A stretch of DNA of 32,383 bases from a virus: positions 1 to 32,383 of the IMG/VR virus record IMGVR_UViG_3300017917_001486; one strand, given 5' to 3'. Position numbers and translations under genes: made by a program. Shown here in pieces: positions 23,901-32,017 of this stretch. The notes beneath the pieces were generated by a model. It searched no databases. It was not told the origin of the DNA and saw only the letters and a list, made by a program, of their open reading frames with translations. Within the stretch, counting starts at the first letter, position 1. The number at the start of each line of letters is the position of its first letter.

Positions 23901-25592
23901 ACTATGGTAAGGACTGCTTATGTTGATAGTAGAAATAGAGTTATATATGGTGGTAAATTCTATGAGTATTATGGAGTTTCTTGTAAATATAAAATTGCAT
24001 TAGATCAAGATTTTAATTTAGAACCTGACTTTAGTTTAACAGCAACAGGTGGAATTACAAGTGGTGCTACACAAACATTTGATGATGTTAAATTATTTGC
24101 AGAAGATAATTCAGGTGGATTATATAGTGTTCAAACAAAACAAACATTTGGAAGTGATTATTTAACAAAATTAAAATATGATGGAACATATGATTATACT
24201 TTTAATTCTGTTGAATTTGTAGATCAAGTAGGAGGTATGTTTGTTGATAGAACATCAGATAATGAATTATGGGTATATGATACATACACATATTCTCAAC
24301 AATCATATGCATATAAAATCAACAAATATGGTACTAAATTAATAACAATAGATAAAGCATCAAAAATTTATGATGCAACAATACAAAGTAATGGTTCATA
24401 TATAATATCATATACTCAATCTGGTTACCAAACAATTCCTCCTTTTCCTGTACCTCAAGATGTTGAATTAGGTTTGAGAAGATATAGTTCAGATGGAACT
24501 TATGATACAACATTTAGAGATAATTTAGGAACTACATTAAAAGAAGGTGCTGGTTGTAATTATGTGGTTGTAAATAAATCAAATGATAAAATATACTGTC
24601 AAGGAAACGGATGGGGTGCGTATGGTTTATTAAGATTAAATTCTGACGGTACACCTGATAATACATTTAACTTTACAGGAATAACATATACTGGAACAAC
24701 ATATTCAGCTAATGGACCAATTGCAGTTGCTACTGATGGTAAATTATATGGTATTGCTGCGGGTCATATATTATTCAGAGTTAATACTGACGGTACACAA
24801 GATACTTCATTTACAGTAGGTTATTGGGATGAAGGAACTACAATTGATAAACCAGAAAGTTTAACTGTATTACCAAATAACTCTGTTATTGTAATTGGTA
24901 GTGCATCAACAACTGCAAATAACGTATATTACACATATAGCGGAACAACATATAATAGAAATAGATTTGTTGTAATAAATCCAAATGGTAGTGTTCAAGC
25001 TTGTCCAACTGCACCTGTGTATGTTACACCAACACCTACTCCGACTTTAACTCCGACACCAACTGTTACTTTAACACCAACTAAAACAGTAACACCAACA
25101 CCATCGGTTACACCTACTCATACAACAACACCGACACATACACCAACCCCAACTCCAACAAGACTACCTGTAAATTTATATTATAGATATTCAGGATATA
25201 CTTCTTTTGCGGGTTCAGGTACTAAAACAGTGTCAGCTATGAGTTTTGTAGTTAATGGTATCACATATTCAAGAAGTGATACAAGTTTCACAACAAGTGT
25301 AACAAACTCTGTATTTGTAGGTTCAACATTTGATGTTGGTTCAGGTATAATTGGTTCGGTAACAAGAAAAATATGTAAATCAAGTACTGCAGCAGCACAA
25401 AAATTAGATATATGGTATGTGAGAGTATATGTTAATGGAACTAAAGTTTATGAATCAATAAATGACGTTTCACCAAATACATCAATACCAACTTGTATTA
25501 CACAAGATACTAAAACAAAAACAACGGATGCAATTGTTATAAATCCAGGTGATACTGTGATAGTTGAATTTGAGGATCAAATAACAGCATAA
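20952..25592 (+). CDS. Large tail-tip/hub-like protein with propeller and Thr-Pro linkers
   Basis: The 1546-residue product is modular. Residues 1-950 are the conserved structural part: SFAELQDISKRNSDYSIGLQ and LPGSKKNNKFFENFFEVD near the start, and NLKANDLIKINEQYFTWNKI later, resembling Bacteroidota phage tail-tip proteins. A Thr-Pro linker (about 950-977) leads to a segment (978-1350) with repeated Asp-Gly-Thr-x-Asp-x-Thr/Ser-Phe motifs (DGTYDYTF, DGTYDTTF, DGTPDNTF, DGTQDTSF), matching delta-60/DUF5122 beta-propeller repeats. A second Thr-Pro linker (1355-1406) precedes a small C-terminal beta domain. The added modules are likely exposed and receptor-facing. Confidence 0.7.
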   Translation: MATQQQTVLRVQFDNVNTNTGITQYEFLDLYGDIPIKINKSFAELQDISKRNSDYSIGLQLPGSKKNNKFFENFFEVDTQSLYFNATKRVPCQVLLNDEAYFTGYMRLNKTSVMESKVEYDVTLYSSIGDLFGKIGNNLLNELDFNDNEYRFNHTFDQYAVTDNFDKSIFAADTKYPIPYFYPIVHNGYEYSGDTVNLSGGTATDQTRLYTTSGPLSGYTSQAAAWAAGVKQYRLNSPGQGILDNQLKPALNIYSLIQLIFKTYGYSISSDFFNTPWFKSLYMYGYFSSDRTKFGYNMPTISVLPLEGVQVVLVETFVDSSEYPCGTQYIKTDRTYTIYVVKSDSGIPCYCSEDINVVLDFRQYPCFGGTVDYSVTVNIPANSTGTTYSWVSNQFVDCGAGCPYSLEYTQNFGLNTSASNVSESPVGLAYLPVPVGTFVTYVDGDTIDFSLVISNTIKQIDLLSSIAKKFNLVFVPDPNNKNQIIIEPYNFYIGTGDIHDWSDKISWDRGFTVEPALNYIESQLTLTDLEDGDYGNKEFKDRNNRIYGQNNVYNPTDFKSQEKKIDTIFSPELIRTWDENIALPLGINYAGSTQTVTSGGSESLAYIYKGLKTKPKLMFWLGGFNPFLNIVSESFPFTPATPFISYNVWVSDSDANVSGRFEYIPIISHTTPIGNSDSNKDFTRGFESDSLCNLFNSEEPVSIGTTTSYNAYTENDIYSVFYQNRIDNLYDPNTRFLSGYFNLKYNDIKNLKANDLIKINEQYFTWNKIDGFNLTNPELTKVELIQANNNPSEYPTRYFAYYYCDNPSVCYKFKTDFTNSNLRDTNYYWSVLYDYYIGILGGSASGFTSSFQDIQSLTSKYIPYYMYEITKDDYDTSSCTNWDCDTLHNYIYNESSYPFTYHMPGFWFNSGTTRQGLNVYIGCTDFNDDAIAWGILTGSSTYHGSGLCLTPTPTPTASITPTPTITPSITPSPTPGLQCYNFNTMVRTAYVDSRNRVIYGGKFYEYYGVSCKYKIALDQDFNLEPDFSLTATGGITSGATQTFDDVKLFAEDNSGGLYSVQTKQTFGSDYLTKLKYDGTYDYTFNSVEFVDQVGGMFVDRTSDNELWVYDTYTYSQQSYAYKINKYGTKLITIDKASKIYDATIQSNGSYIISYTQSGYQTIPPFPVPQDVELGLRRYSSDGTYDTTFRDNLGTTLKEGAGCNYVVVNKSNDKIYCQGNGWGAYGLLRLNSDGTPDNTFNFTGITYTGTTYSANGPIAVATDGKLYGIAAGHILFRVNTDGTQDTSFTVGYWDEGTTIDKPESLTVLPNNSVIVIGSASTTANNVYYTYSGTTYNRNRFVVINPNGSVQACPTAPVYVTPTPTPTLTPTPTVTLTPTKTVTPTPSVTPTHTTTPTHTPTPTPTRLPVNLYYRYSGYTSFAGSGTKTVSAMSFVVNGITYSRSDTSFTTSVTNSVFVGSTFDVGSGIIGSVTRKICKSSTAAAQKLDIWYVRVYVNGTKVYESINDVSPNTSIPTCITQDTKTKTTDAIVINPGDTVIVEFEDQITA

Positions 25593-25625
25593 TTTGAATA
25601 ACTAAAAACGGATAATTTATATTTA
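25593..25625 (+). promoter_or_regulatory. Candidate promoter upstream of the second Thr-Pro protein
   Basis: TTTG (25593-25596) is followed by 21 bases and TATATTTA (25618-25625). The ATG lies only five bases downstream, so a transcript from here would be leaderless or nearly so. Confidence 0.4.
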
Positions 25626-25630
25626 ATAAT

Positions 25631-26767
25631 ATGAGTAGAAAATATATAGGTCAACAAACAGATTATAATTTTGTATATCCAAATTTTGACCCAGCAATAT
25701 ATGATGTTGAAATAGTACACGATATTAACGATAATAGTGTATCAGGGACGGTAACAAACTTTACAGGTACCTCAATAACTTCTTCTGGAATGACAATCAG
25801 TTATAATTGGGTTTGGTCAAAAAATAGTGCTGAACCATTTATAAGTGAAGATTTGACTAGAATAAATTTAGTATCAACCCATATGATGGGACCTACTCAA
25901 TTATATTATAAACCTTGGAGAATGGTTGATTATGCTTATAGTGGTACCACAACTGGTACAACATATAGTGGAACAACATCATTTTCGGTAACACCATCTC
26001 AATTAGGTTTATCATCATTTACAAATGGTAATTATCAGTTTGAAATACGATTTATTGGAAAACGTTCAGTTTACCCTATTTGTCAAACTTTAACTGTTTC
26101 AAGTATTGTAGGACCAACACCAACTCCGACTCCTACACCAACTGCTACACCAATACCACCGACACCTAGTCCAACGCCAGTAAATATATATACGAGTGGT
26201 GCAACATTGAATGTTACTGATGCAGGATGGATTAAATATAATATGTCAAGTGGTTCAACTTATCAATTTATTGCTAGTACAGGAAATGTTACATTAACAA
26301 ACTGTTTGGATTGTAGTTCAATTATGGCTGGTATTCCGTATGCTGATGTGGCTAATTTTACAATAATTAATTGTGGTACAAGTTGTACAGCACCTTCACC
26401 AACCCCACCACCAACACCAACAGGAAGTATAGCGACATTAGCTTGGAGTTATACTGAAGGTAATGGTGCAGATGGATATATGGATTTATATGTCAATGGT
26501 TCAATAATTGAAAGTAGAAGTAATACATCAAGTGGAACCTATACTGTAAATGTTGGTGATACAATCAATGTACAAGTATTTTGTGATACTTGTGGAGCAC
26601 CAAATGATCATTCAAATGCATATTGTATAGGTATTATAAACGATGCTAGTTGTGGTGACAATACCTCAGCATCAATATTTACATCAGTTTATACAGTAGT
26701 TTCAGGAGATATTGGGAAAACATTAAATCTTGCAACTTATGCTGTTTGTGATTTTGGATGTGTTTAA
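25631..26767 (+). CDS. Accessory tail/adhesion protein with Thr-Pro linkers
   Basis: The 378-residue product has three beta-rich segments separated by Pro-rich linkers at about residues 160-185 (PTPTPTPTPTATPIPPTPSP) and 253-265 (PSPTPPPTPTGS). The first segment (1-158) has no recognised family but contains many Thr/Gly/Ser turns. The second is short with two Cys pairs (NCLDCSS, NCGTSC). The third (266-378) looks like a bacterial Ig or carbohydrate-binding fold (DGYMDLYVNGSIIESRSNTS). The shared linkers with the preceding gene suggest both are exposed adhesins or receptor-binding proteins. The modular build hints at domain exchange. Confidence 0.6.
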   Translation: MSRKYIGQQTDYNFVYPNFDPAIYDVEIVHDINDNSVSGTVTNFTGTSITSSGMTISYNWVWSKNSAEPFISEDLTRINLVSTHMMGPTQLYYKPWRMVDYAYSGTTTGTTYSGTTSFSVTPSQLGLSSFTNGNYQFEIRFIGKRSVYPICQTLTVSSIVGPTPTPTPTPTATPIPPTPSPTPVNIYTSGATLNVTDAGWIKYNMSSGSTYQFIASTGNVTLTNCLDCSSIMAGIPYADVANFTIINCGTSCTAPSPTPPPTPTGSIATLAWSYTEGNGADGYMDLYVNGSIIESRSNTSSGTYTVNVGDTINVQVFCDTCGAPNDHSNAYCIGIINDASCGDNTSASIFTSVYTVVSGDIGKTLNLATYAVCDFGCV

Positions 26768-26777
26768 AATATAAAAT

Positions 26778-26945
26778 ATGAAGATAGAAATAGAAAACAA
26801 AACAAAGATTAAAAAGAAGGATTTAAAATTAAAATATAAAATAGATTATATACCCGATTTTTCATCAATTAAGGATTTGAAAGGAAATAAATTAATATTG
26901 GAAACAACCTTCCAACAAACTATAATGGAATTATTATATGGCTAA
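26778..26945 (+). CDS. Small lysine-rich protein overlapping the tape measure start
   Basis: ATG at 26778 opens a 55-residue frame that ends at 26945, overlapping the tape measure start by eight bases. The product is basic at its start (MKIEIENKTKIKKKDLKLKY) and ends LETTFQQTIMELLYG. Its place just before the tape measure is where tail assembly chaperones usually lie, so a chaperone-like role is possible, but the protein is shorter than those. The tight fit between two genes is the main support. Confidence 0.55.
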   Translation: MKIEIENKTKIKKKDLKLKYKIDYIPDFSSIKDLKGNKLILETTFQQTIMELLYG

Positions 26946-29124
26946 GAAAGTAGAAATTGAATTAGACGTTAAGGGTAATATTGTTGAAAGTGCTAAGAAC
27001 TTAAGGGCATTAAAACAAGAACTAAAAGGTCTTGATGTTGGAACCGCTGAATATAAAAAATTATTCAATCAAATTGATGATTTAGAAGATAAATTAAAGT
27101 CAGCTAAAAGTGCATCATCTGATTGGATTGACAGTTTGGAGAATGCTGGTGGACCATTAGGTATGGTTGGTGCTGGTCTTAATAAGGTTAAGGTTGCTAC
27201 CCAATCTTTTGGTGCGGCACTTAAAGCGACAGGTATTGGTTTAATCGTTTCACTTATTGGTGGATTAGTTGCAGCTTTTAGTCAGACAGAAGGTTCATTA
27301 AAGAAACTTGAACCGTTGTTAATTGGAATGGAGAAAATCTTTGGTGGTCTTGTAGAAATGGCACAACCATTCTTAGATTTAATATTAGAATTAGGTCTTA
27401 AAGCATTACCATTTGTTACTTCAGCATTTAAGAATGTTTACTCAGCAGTATTTTCAGTTTTCCAATCTTTGGGTAAATTAGGACAAGCAGTAATGAAACT
27501 TATCAAAGGTGACTTTAGTGGTGCTTGGGAAACAGCAAAAGAATCTGTAACCAAATTTGGTGAAAACTTTGAACAAAATCAAAAGAACTTTGAGAAGGGT
27601 GCGGCTAAAATGACTAAGACTCAAAAGGAGAATGCAGCAAAACAAAAGGAAATTAATGACAAAGCACTTCAAGATAAGTTAAAACGTATGGAAGCTGAGG
27701 ATAAAATTGATGAAGCCACATTGGAAAAGATGAAGGCTGAAGCAATGGCACTCGCAACAACTGAACAACAAAAATTAGATATAGAAGAAAAGTTTGCTAA
27801 AAAGTCTTACGATTTAAAGAAAAAAGATTTAGAAGATAAAAGAGCGTTATATAAAAAGGGTTCTGATGATTATAAAAATTATACAGCTGACCTTATTAAA
27901 TTGGATGCAGAATATACTAATACAAAAACTGCAAACGATGAAAAACAAAGACAATTAGATGATACTAAGAAGAAAGAGTTTTTTGATAAGGATAAAGCAA
28001 GATACCAATCACAATTAGATACAAGATTAAGAGATACTGATATTGCAAATGAGAAGGAATTACAAGCATTAGATGTTAAATTAAAGAAAGGTGAGATAAA
28101 GGAATATCAATATCAACAAGAATTATATCTATTGAAACAACGTCAATTGCAGGATAAAATGTCTCAATTGAAGAAGGAACAAACAGACGAAGAAGACTAT
28201 TACACAAATTTATATAATCAAGGTAAAATTAAGAAGGAAGATTATCTTACCCAACTTCAAGAAATTGAGAAGACATTTGGTGATAAAAGAATTGAAACAT
28301 TAAAACTTCAAGGTGATAATGAATTTACAAATGCGGTAAATCTTGCTAATCAATTGGTTGCAACAAAAGAATATGAGAAAAATGCAATAATTGCTTTAGA
28401 AGAAGCTAAGATAAATGCAGTTGCAACATTGGGTAATATTTTAACTCAACTTGCTGGTCAAAATAAAACAATTGCAATATTAGGATTGGCAGTATCACAA
28501 GGTGCAGCAATTGCTGATATTTTAACTAAATTCTTTAGAACCAAAGCAGGTTTAATTGCAGATAAAGCATTATATGCGGCAATGATACCAAATCCATTAA
28601 CAGCGGCAATTGGTATTGCGGGTGTTGCTGCAACTACAGCGGGTTTGACAGCAAATACAATTGGTATGGCTGCAGGTCTTGCTGGTGTAGCATCAGCTGT
28701 GGCACAAGGTATATCAGCAATCAATGGTTCAGGTGGTGGAGGTAATGCTTCAAGTGGTACTCAAGGTGGTGCACCAGCAGGAAACTCAGCGGCGGCATTA
28801 GGTAAAAACTATGGTGATGGTGGTATGATTAATGGACCATTACACGCACAAGGTGGTGTTATGATTAATGCTGAAGGTGGTGAAGCGGTAATGACACGTG
28901 GTGCTGTTACAATGTTTGGACCATTATTATCCGCATTAAATCAAGCTGGTGGTGGAACATCATTTAGTCAAGGTGCTATGGCAGGAACAAGATTTGATTC
29001 ACCAAGTGTAAGTGCACCAGCACAACAAGCATCACCAATGATAATGAAGACATATGTGGTTGAGAATGAATTAACTACTGCACAACATAAACAAGCAAGA
29101 TTAAAAGATTTAAGTACATTATAA
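26938..29124 (+). CDS. Tape measure protein
   Basis: The 728-residue product has the features of a tape measure: an N-terminal coiled segment (NLRALKQELKGLDVGTAEYK), hydrophobic stretches near residues 96-120 (ATGIGLIVSLIGGLVAAFSQ) and 515-600 with many Ala/Gly, and a long charged helix at about 215-470. The C-terminal motif GGMINGPLHAQGGVMINAEG followed by GEAVMTR is typical of tape measures. It sets tail length and probably inserts into the host membrane during DNA entry. At roughly 0.15 nm per residue for an extended helix, 728 residues would mean a tail of about 110 nm, an estimate only. It is followed by a basic microprotein through TAATG. Confidence 0.8.
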   Translation: MAKKVEIELDVKGNIVESAKNLRALKQELKGLDVGTAEYKKLFNQIDDLEDKLKSAKSASSDWIDSLENAGGPLGMVGAGLNKVKVATQSFGAALKATGIGLIVSLIGGLVAAFSQTEGSLKKLEPLLIGMEKIFGGLVEMAQPFLDLILELGLKALPFVTSAFKNVYSAVFSVFQSLGKLGQAVMKLIKGDFSGAWETAKESVTKFGENFEQNQKNFEKGAAKMTKTQKENAAKQKEINDKALQDKLKRMEAEDKIDEATLEKMKAEAMALATTEQQKLDIEEKFAKKSYDLKKKDLEDKRALYKKGSDDYKNYTADLIKLDAEYTNTKTANDEKQRQLDDTKKKEFFDKDKARYQSQLDTRLRDTDIANEKELQALDVKLKKGEIKEYQYQQELYLLKQRQLQDKMSQLKKEQTDEEDYYTNLYNQGKIKKEDYLTQLQEIEKTFGDKRIETLKLQGDNEFTNAVNLANQLVATKEYEKNAIIALEEAKINAVATLGNILTQLAGQNKTIAILGLAVSQGAAIADILTKFFRTKAGLIADKALYAAMIPNPLTAAIGIAGVAATTAGLTANTIGMAAGLAGVASAVAQGISAINGSGGGGNASSGTQGGAPAGNSAAALGKNYGDGGMINGPLHAQGGVMINAEGGEAVMTRGAVTMFGPLLSALNQAGGGTSFSQGAMAGTRFDSPSVSAPAQQASPMIMKTYVVENELTTAQHKQARLKDLSTL

Positions 29125-29249
29125 TGGCAAAAGGTAAATCACAATCAAACAATAAAATATCCTTCGGAAAAAGAAAGGGTGGTAAATCTCAAAAGAGTTG
29201 GGGACCTAAAGACCAAAAACCTAAGAAGTATCGCGGCCAAGGTAGATAA
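29124..29249 (+). CDS. Very basic Gly/Lys microprotein (41 aa)
   Basis: ATG at 29124 overlaps the tape measure stop by one base (TAATG) and opens a 41-residue frame ending at 29249. The product is rich in Lys, Gly, Ser and Arg (MAKGKSQSNNKISFGKRKGG, ending KKYRGQGR) and has few hydrophobic residues, so it is likely disordered and nucleic-acid- or capsid-binding. Similar short basic proteins with a Gly-Pro-Lys centre occur in Bacteroidota phages. It occupies what would otherwise be the first part of an overlong version of the next gene, which supports placing that gene's start at 29266. Confidence 0.6.
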   Translation: MAKGKSQSNNKISFGKRKGGKSQKSWGPKDQKPKKYRGQGR

Positions 29250-29265
29250 ATTTATATTTAATAGT

Positions 29266-31179
29266 ATGGTAAAGAAAGATAAAATTTTTGAATTAAAGAT
29301 AGAAGAGGATGATGACTTATCAGGTATTGATAGTATTTCCCTTGTTGATGAACCCGCAATTGAGGTTAATTGGATGTTCTTTAATAAAGAGAAACCTCAC
29401 GAATTTCACATTCCTGATGGAGAAGATAACAAGTATATTGAGAAATTAGTTTCAATTGCACGGGATGAACAAGAACTATTTGACGAAGGTTGGGTGGTTA
29501 ATAAAGTAACTATCGTTGGTGAAAATGAATTTGTTTCAACAAGTCCAAATGGTCCATCAATTGAAGATGAGGAGGAATATAATGTACGTTACAAATACAT
29601 ATTAAATCCTCGTATTTCACAAAGTGCAATCATTCCTACAACTCGTGATTTTTGTAGAACTTTAATTTCAAAGAACTATGTTTGGAGAATTGAAGATATG
29701 GAGAAGACTCAAAATGATTTTGGAGATTCTGCAATGGTTTGGAGAGGTGGTTACAATTGTAGACACGTATGGGCAAGAATTGAATATAAAAAAGATGCAA
29801 CAATTGTAAATAAAGCATCTGTAAATAAAGGTAAAGTAACTGTTGCTGGTTTCCCAACTGATATGATACCTGATACAAGAGTATTGGGAATTGAACAACC
29901 ATCTACCGTAACATCTAAAACATTGGCTAATCCAAAACCATCAACTGTAAAGAACTTAGGTTTATCTAAGGTTTATGATTTTGTTTCTGAAAAGGTATCA
30001 ATTGATTATGATGATACATTATCAACTGAGAGAGGAAAAGAACTTGCAAAGAAAATATTGGAGGAAGGTAAGGATGTTAGTATCATTACAAGAAGACAGG
30101 CAGACCAAATGGACGAGGTTTATAAGACAGCTGAGGAATTAGGTATCCCAAGAGATAAAGTCCACGCAACGAACGGAAAATTGAAATGGGAGACCATTAA
30201 GAAATTAGGTATAGAAAGACACATAGATAATAATGAAAATGAAATTAAAGCAATCAATGAAAACTTACCTAATGTTACAGGTGAGAAGTTTGATTATAAC
30301 GTGGGTAGTATTGGTGGATATGTCGATCCAGGTATTGGAAAGAAAAAGAAGAAACAACAAGATATTATTGAGAAGAGTTTAACTCCTCCAACAATGTTTG
30401 AATCACATTCAGATTATCCTGAATCAGTTAAGAATAATGCTAAAGCAGTTCTTAAATGGGTTGAGGAAAATGGATGGGGTTCTTGTGGCACAGATGTGGG
30501 AAAACAGCGTGCTAACCAACTTGCAAAGGGTGAACCCATATCGGAAGAAACGATACGTAGAATGTATAGTTACCTATCAAGACACGAAGTAGACTTAGAA
30601 AGTTCAAAAGGATATGGTGATGGATGTGGAAAATTAATGTATGATAGTTGGGGAGGAAAGACAGCTTTATCTTGGGCTGAGGCTAAAATTAAAGCAATGG
30701 ATAAAGAAAAAATGTCCAAACAAAGATTCCAAACTGACGATGAAAAAAGAATTGTATTAGGACCAGCAATGATACCTGATATGAAGATATTCCGTAAGGA
30801 TAGTCTTGGCAATCCTTATTATGTGTATTTCTCTTCTGATACAATTAAGATGATTGCTGAGAAGTATATGAGAAACAAGTACATAGATAACAATGATGAG
30901 ATGCATAATGGTAAAGCAGTGTCTGACGTATATGTTATTGAAAGCTGGATTAAGGAATCAGAAAATGATAAATCAACAGATTTTGGATACGGTGACTTAC
31001 CAGTTGGTACTTGGTTTGTCTCAATGAAAGTTAAAAATGATGAAACTTGGGCTAAAGTAAAAGAGGGTAAATTAAACGGATTTAGTGTATCTGGTTACTT
31101 TGAAGAGGTTGCAGCTTTCTGTAGAGAAGAGATGTTCCTTAAGCAGGTTGCTGAAATATTAAAGAACATAAAAGATTAA
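29266..31179 (+). CDS. Head-morphogenesis / HAD-like / XkdF-protease fusion protein
   Basis: I choose ATG 29266 (MVKKDKIFELKIEEDD), giving 637 residues. An upstream start at 29179 would overlap the basic microprotein. Segments in order: SISLVDEPAIEVNWMFF, a common opening of XkdF-linked head proteins; residues about 75-175, ending WRGGYNCRHVWARIEYK, like the C-terminus of SPP1 gp7/Mu F head-morphogenesis proteins; 243-340, a HAD-like domain with DYDDTLS (247-253) and VSIITRR; 375-470, a Cys/Trp-rich domain with ENGWGSCGTDVG and YGDGCGKLMYDSWGG; 485-637, an XkdF-like protease (Peptidase_S78_2) with His547 in MHNGKAVSDVYV and Ser607 in GFSVSGYF as candidate catalytic residues. It likely acts in prohead maturation. 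Confidence 0.7.
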   Translation: MVKKDKIFELKIEEDDDLSGIDSISLVDEPAIEVNWMFFNKEKPHEFHIPDGEDNKYIEKLVSIARDEQELFDEGWVVNKVTIVGENEFVSTSPNGPSIEDEEEYNVRYKYILNPRISQSAIIPTTRDFCRTLISKNYVWRIEDMEKTQNDFGDSAMVWRGGYNCRHVWARIEYKKDATIVNKASVNKGKVTVAGFPTDMIPDTRVLGIEQPSTVTSKTLANPKPSTVKNLGLSKVYDFVSEKVSIDYDDTLSTERGKELAKKILEEGKDVSIITRRQADQMDEVYKTAEELGIPRDKVHATNGKLKWETIKKLGIERHIDNNENEIKAINENLPNVTGEKFDYNVGSIGGYVDPGIGKKKKKQQDIIEKSLTPPTMFESHSDYPESVKNNAKAVLKWVEENGWGSCGTDVGKQRANQLAKGEPISEETIRRMYSYLSRHEVDLESSKGYGDGCGKLMYDSWGGKTALSWAEAKIKAMDKEKMSKQRFQTDDEKRIVLGPAMIPDMKIFRKDSLGNPYYVYFSSDTIKMIAEKYMRNKYIDNNDEMHNGKAVSDVYVIESWIKESENDKSTDFGYGDLPVGTWFVSMKVKNDETWAKVKEGKLNGFSVSGYFEEVAAFCREEMFLKQVAEILKNIKD

Positions 31180-31211
31180 TTTGGAAATATATATATAAAT
31201 CCATATTTAAG
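31180..31211 (+). promoter_or_regulatory. Candidate promoter before the scaffold and capsid genes
   Basis: TTTG (31180-31183) is followed by 20 bases and TATTTAAG (31204-31211), the same spacing as both promoters in the regulatory region. It lies 36 bases before the scaffold ATG and could drive scaffold and capsid expression. Confidence 0.4.
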
Positions 31212-31247
31212 AATAGAGGAAATAAATAATAAAACAAAAAATAAATT

Positions 31248-31997
31248 ATGTCTAATTCAAAGAAAGCAATCGCTGAGATTAAAAATTTGATGAAACAATT
31301 TGGTTTTATGTCTGAAGAAGTAAATTTAAAGTCTTTCAAATTGGAAGATAATACAATTTTACAAACATCTGATTTAAAAGTTGGAGAGAAAATCTCTAAG
31401 ATTAATGAAGAGTTTGAACAAGTTGCATTAGAAGATGGTTCTTACAGATTAGTTGAAAACTTCAATATTGAAGTTAAAGACGGTCAAATCACATTGGTAG
31501 AATCAATTTTCTTAAGTGCTAAATTAGTAGACGGTACAGAAATTAAAGTTGACGGTGAAGCTTTATTAGAAGGTGCTAAAGTTGTTGTTGTTACTCCTGA
31601 TGCTGAAATACCAGCACCAGATGGTAAACACGAACTTGAGGACGGAACTAAAGTAGAAACTAAAGACGGAGTTATTGTATCTGTTGAAGAAGCAATGGAA
31701 GAAGATGGTGAAGGGGAACCAGCACCAGAAGGAGAACCAAAAGCACCAGTTGCTGAAGGTCCAATTGAAGATGAAGTTATGGGTTTATTGAAAGACTTTA
31801 TCGCTAAAATGAGTGATAAAATGTCTCAAATGGAAACTCAAATGGAATCAATGAAGAATGAATTTAAGTCATTCAAAAGTGAACCAGCAGCAAAGAAAAT
31901 AGCTAATGGTAAAACAGACTTTAATAAACAAGAAAAAGTTAATGAAGTAGATGATAAAATCGCTATGATTATGTCATTAAGAAATAACAACAAATAA
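31248..31997 (+). CDS. Capsid scaffold-like acidic protein
   Basis: The 249-residue product has an N-terminal helix (MSNSKKAIAEIKNLMKQFGF), then acidic beta-rich segments with repeated DGTxIxVDGEAL / DGTKVETKDGVIVSV motifs (about residues 60-145), an Ala/Pro/Glu-rich linker (EGEPAPEGEPKAPVAEG), and a C-terminal coiled coil (LKDFIAKMSDKMSQMETQME). This layout, and its position between a protease-bearing head gene and the capsid gene, match phage scaffold or capsid-assembly proteins. It is probably cleaved or released by the neighbouring protease. A decoration role is the alternative. The capsid gene begins 21 bases after its stop. Confidence 0.7.
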   Translation: MSNSKKAIAEIKNLMKQFGFMSEEVNLKSFKLEDNTILQTSDLKVGEKISKINEEFEQVALEDGSYRLVENFNIEVKDGQITLVESIFLSAKLVDGTEIKVDGEALLEGAKVVVVTPDAEIPAPDGKHELEDGTKVETKDGVIVSVEEAMEEDGEGEPAPEGEPKAPVAEGPIEDEVMGLLKDFIAKMSDKMSQMETQMESMKNEFKSFKSEPAAKKIANGKTDFNKQEKVNEVDDKIAMIMSLRNNNK

Positions 31998-32017
31998 TTA
32001 AAAAAAAAATAAAGAAA

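Noticed and set aside
28458-28724. 88-residue Ala/Ile-rich minus-strand frame
   Set aside because: It mirrors the Ala/Gly-rich C-terminal part of the tape measure and has no independent support.
29179-29265. 29 extra N-terminal residues on the head fusion protein
   Set aside because: This stretch overlaps a well-packed microprotein (29124-29249) in another frame, and the ATG at 29266 gives the usual start of the family.
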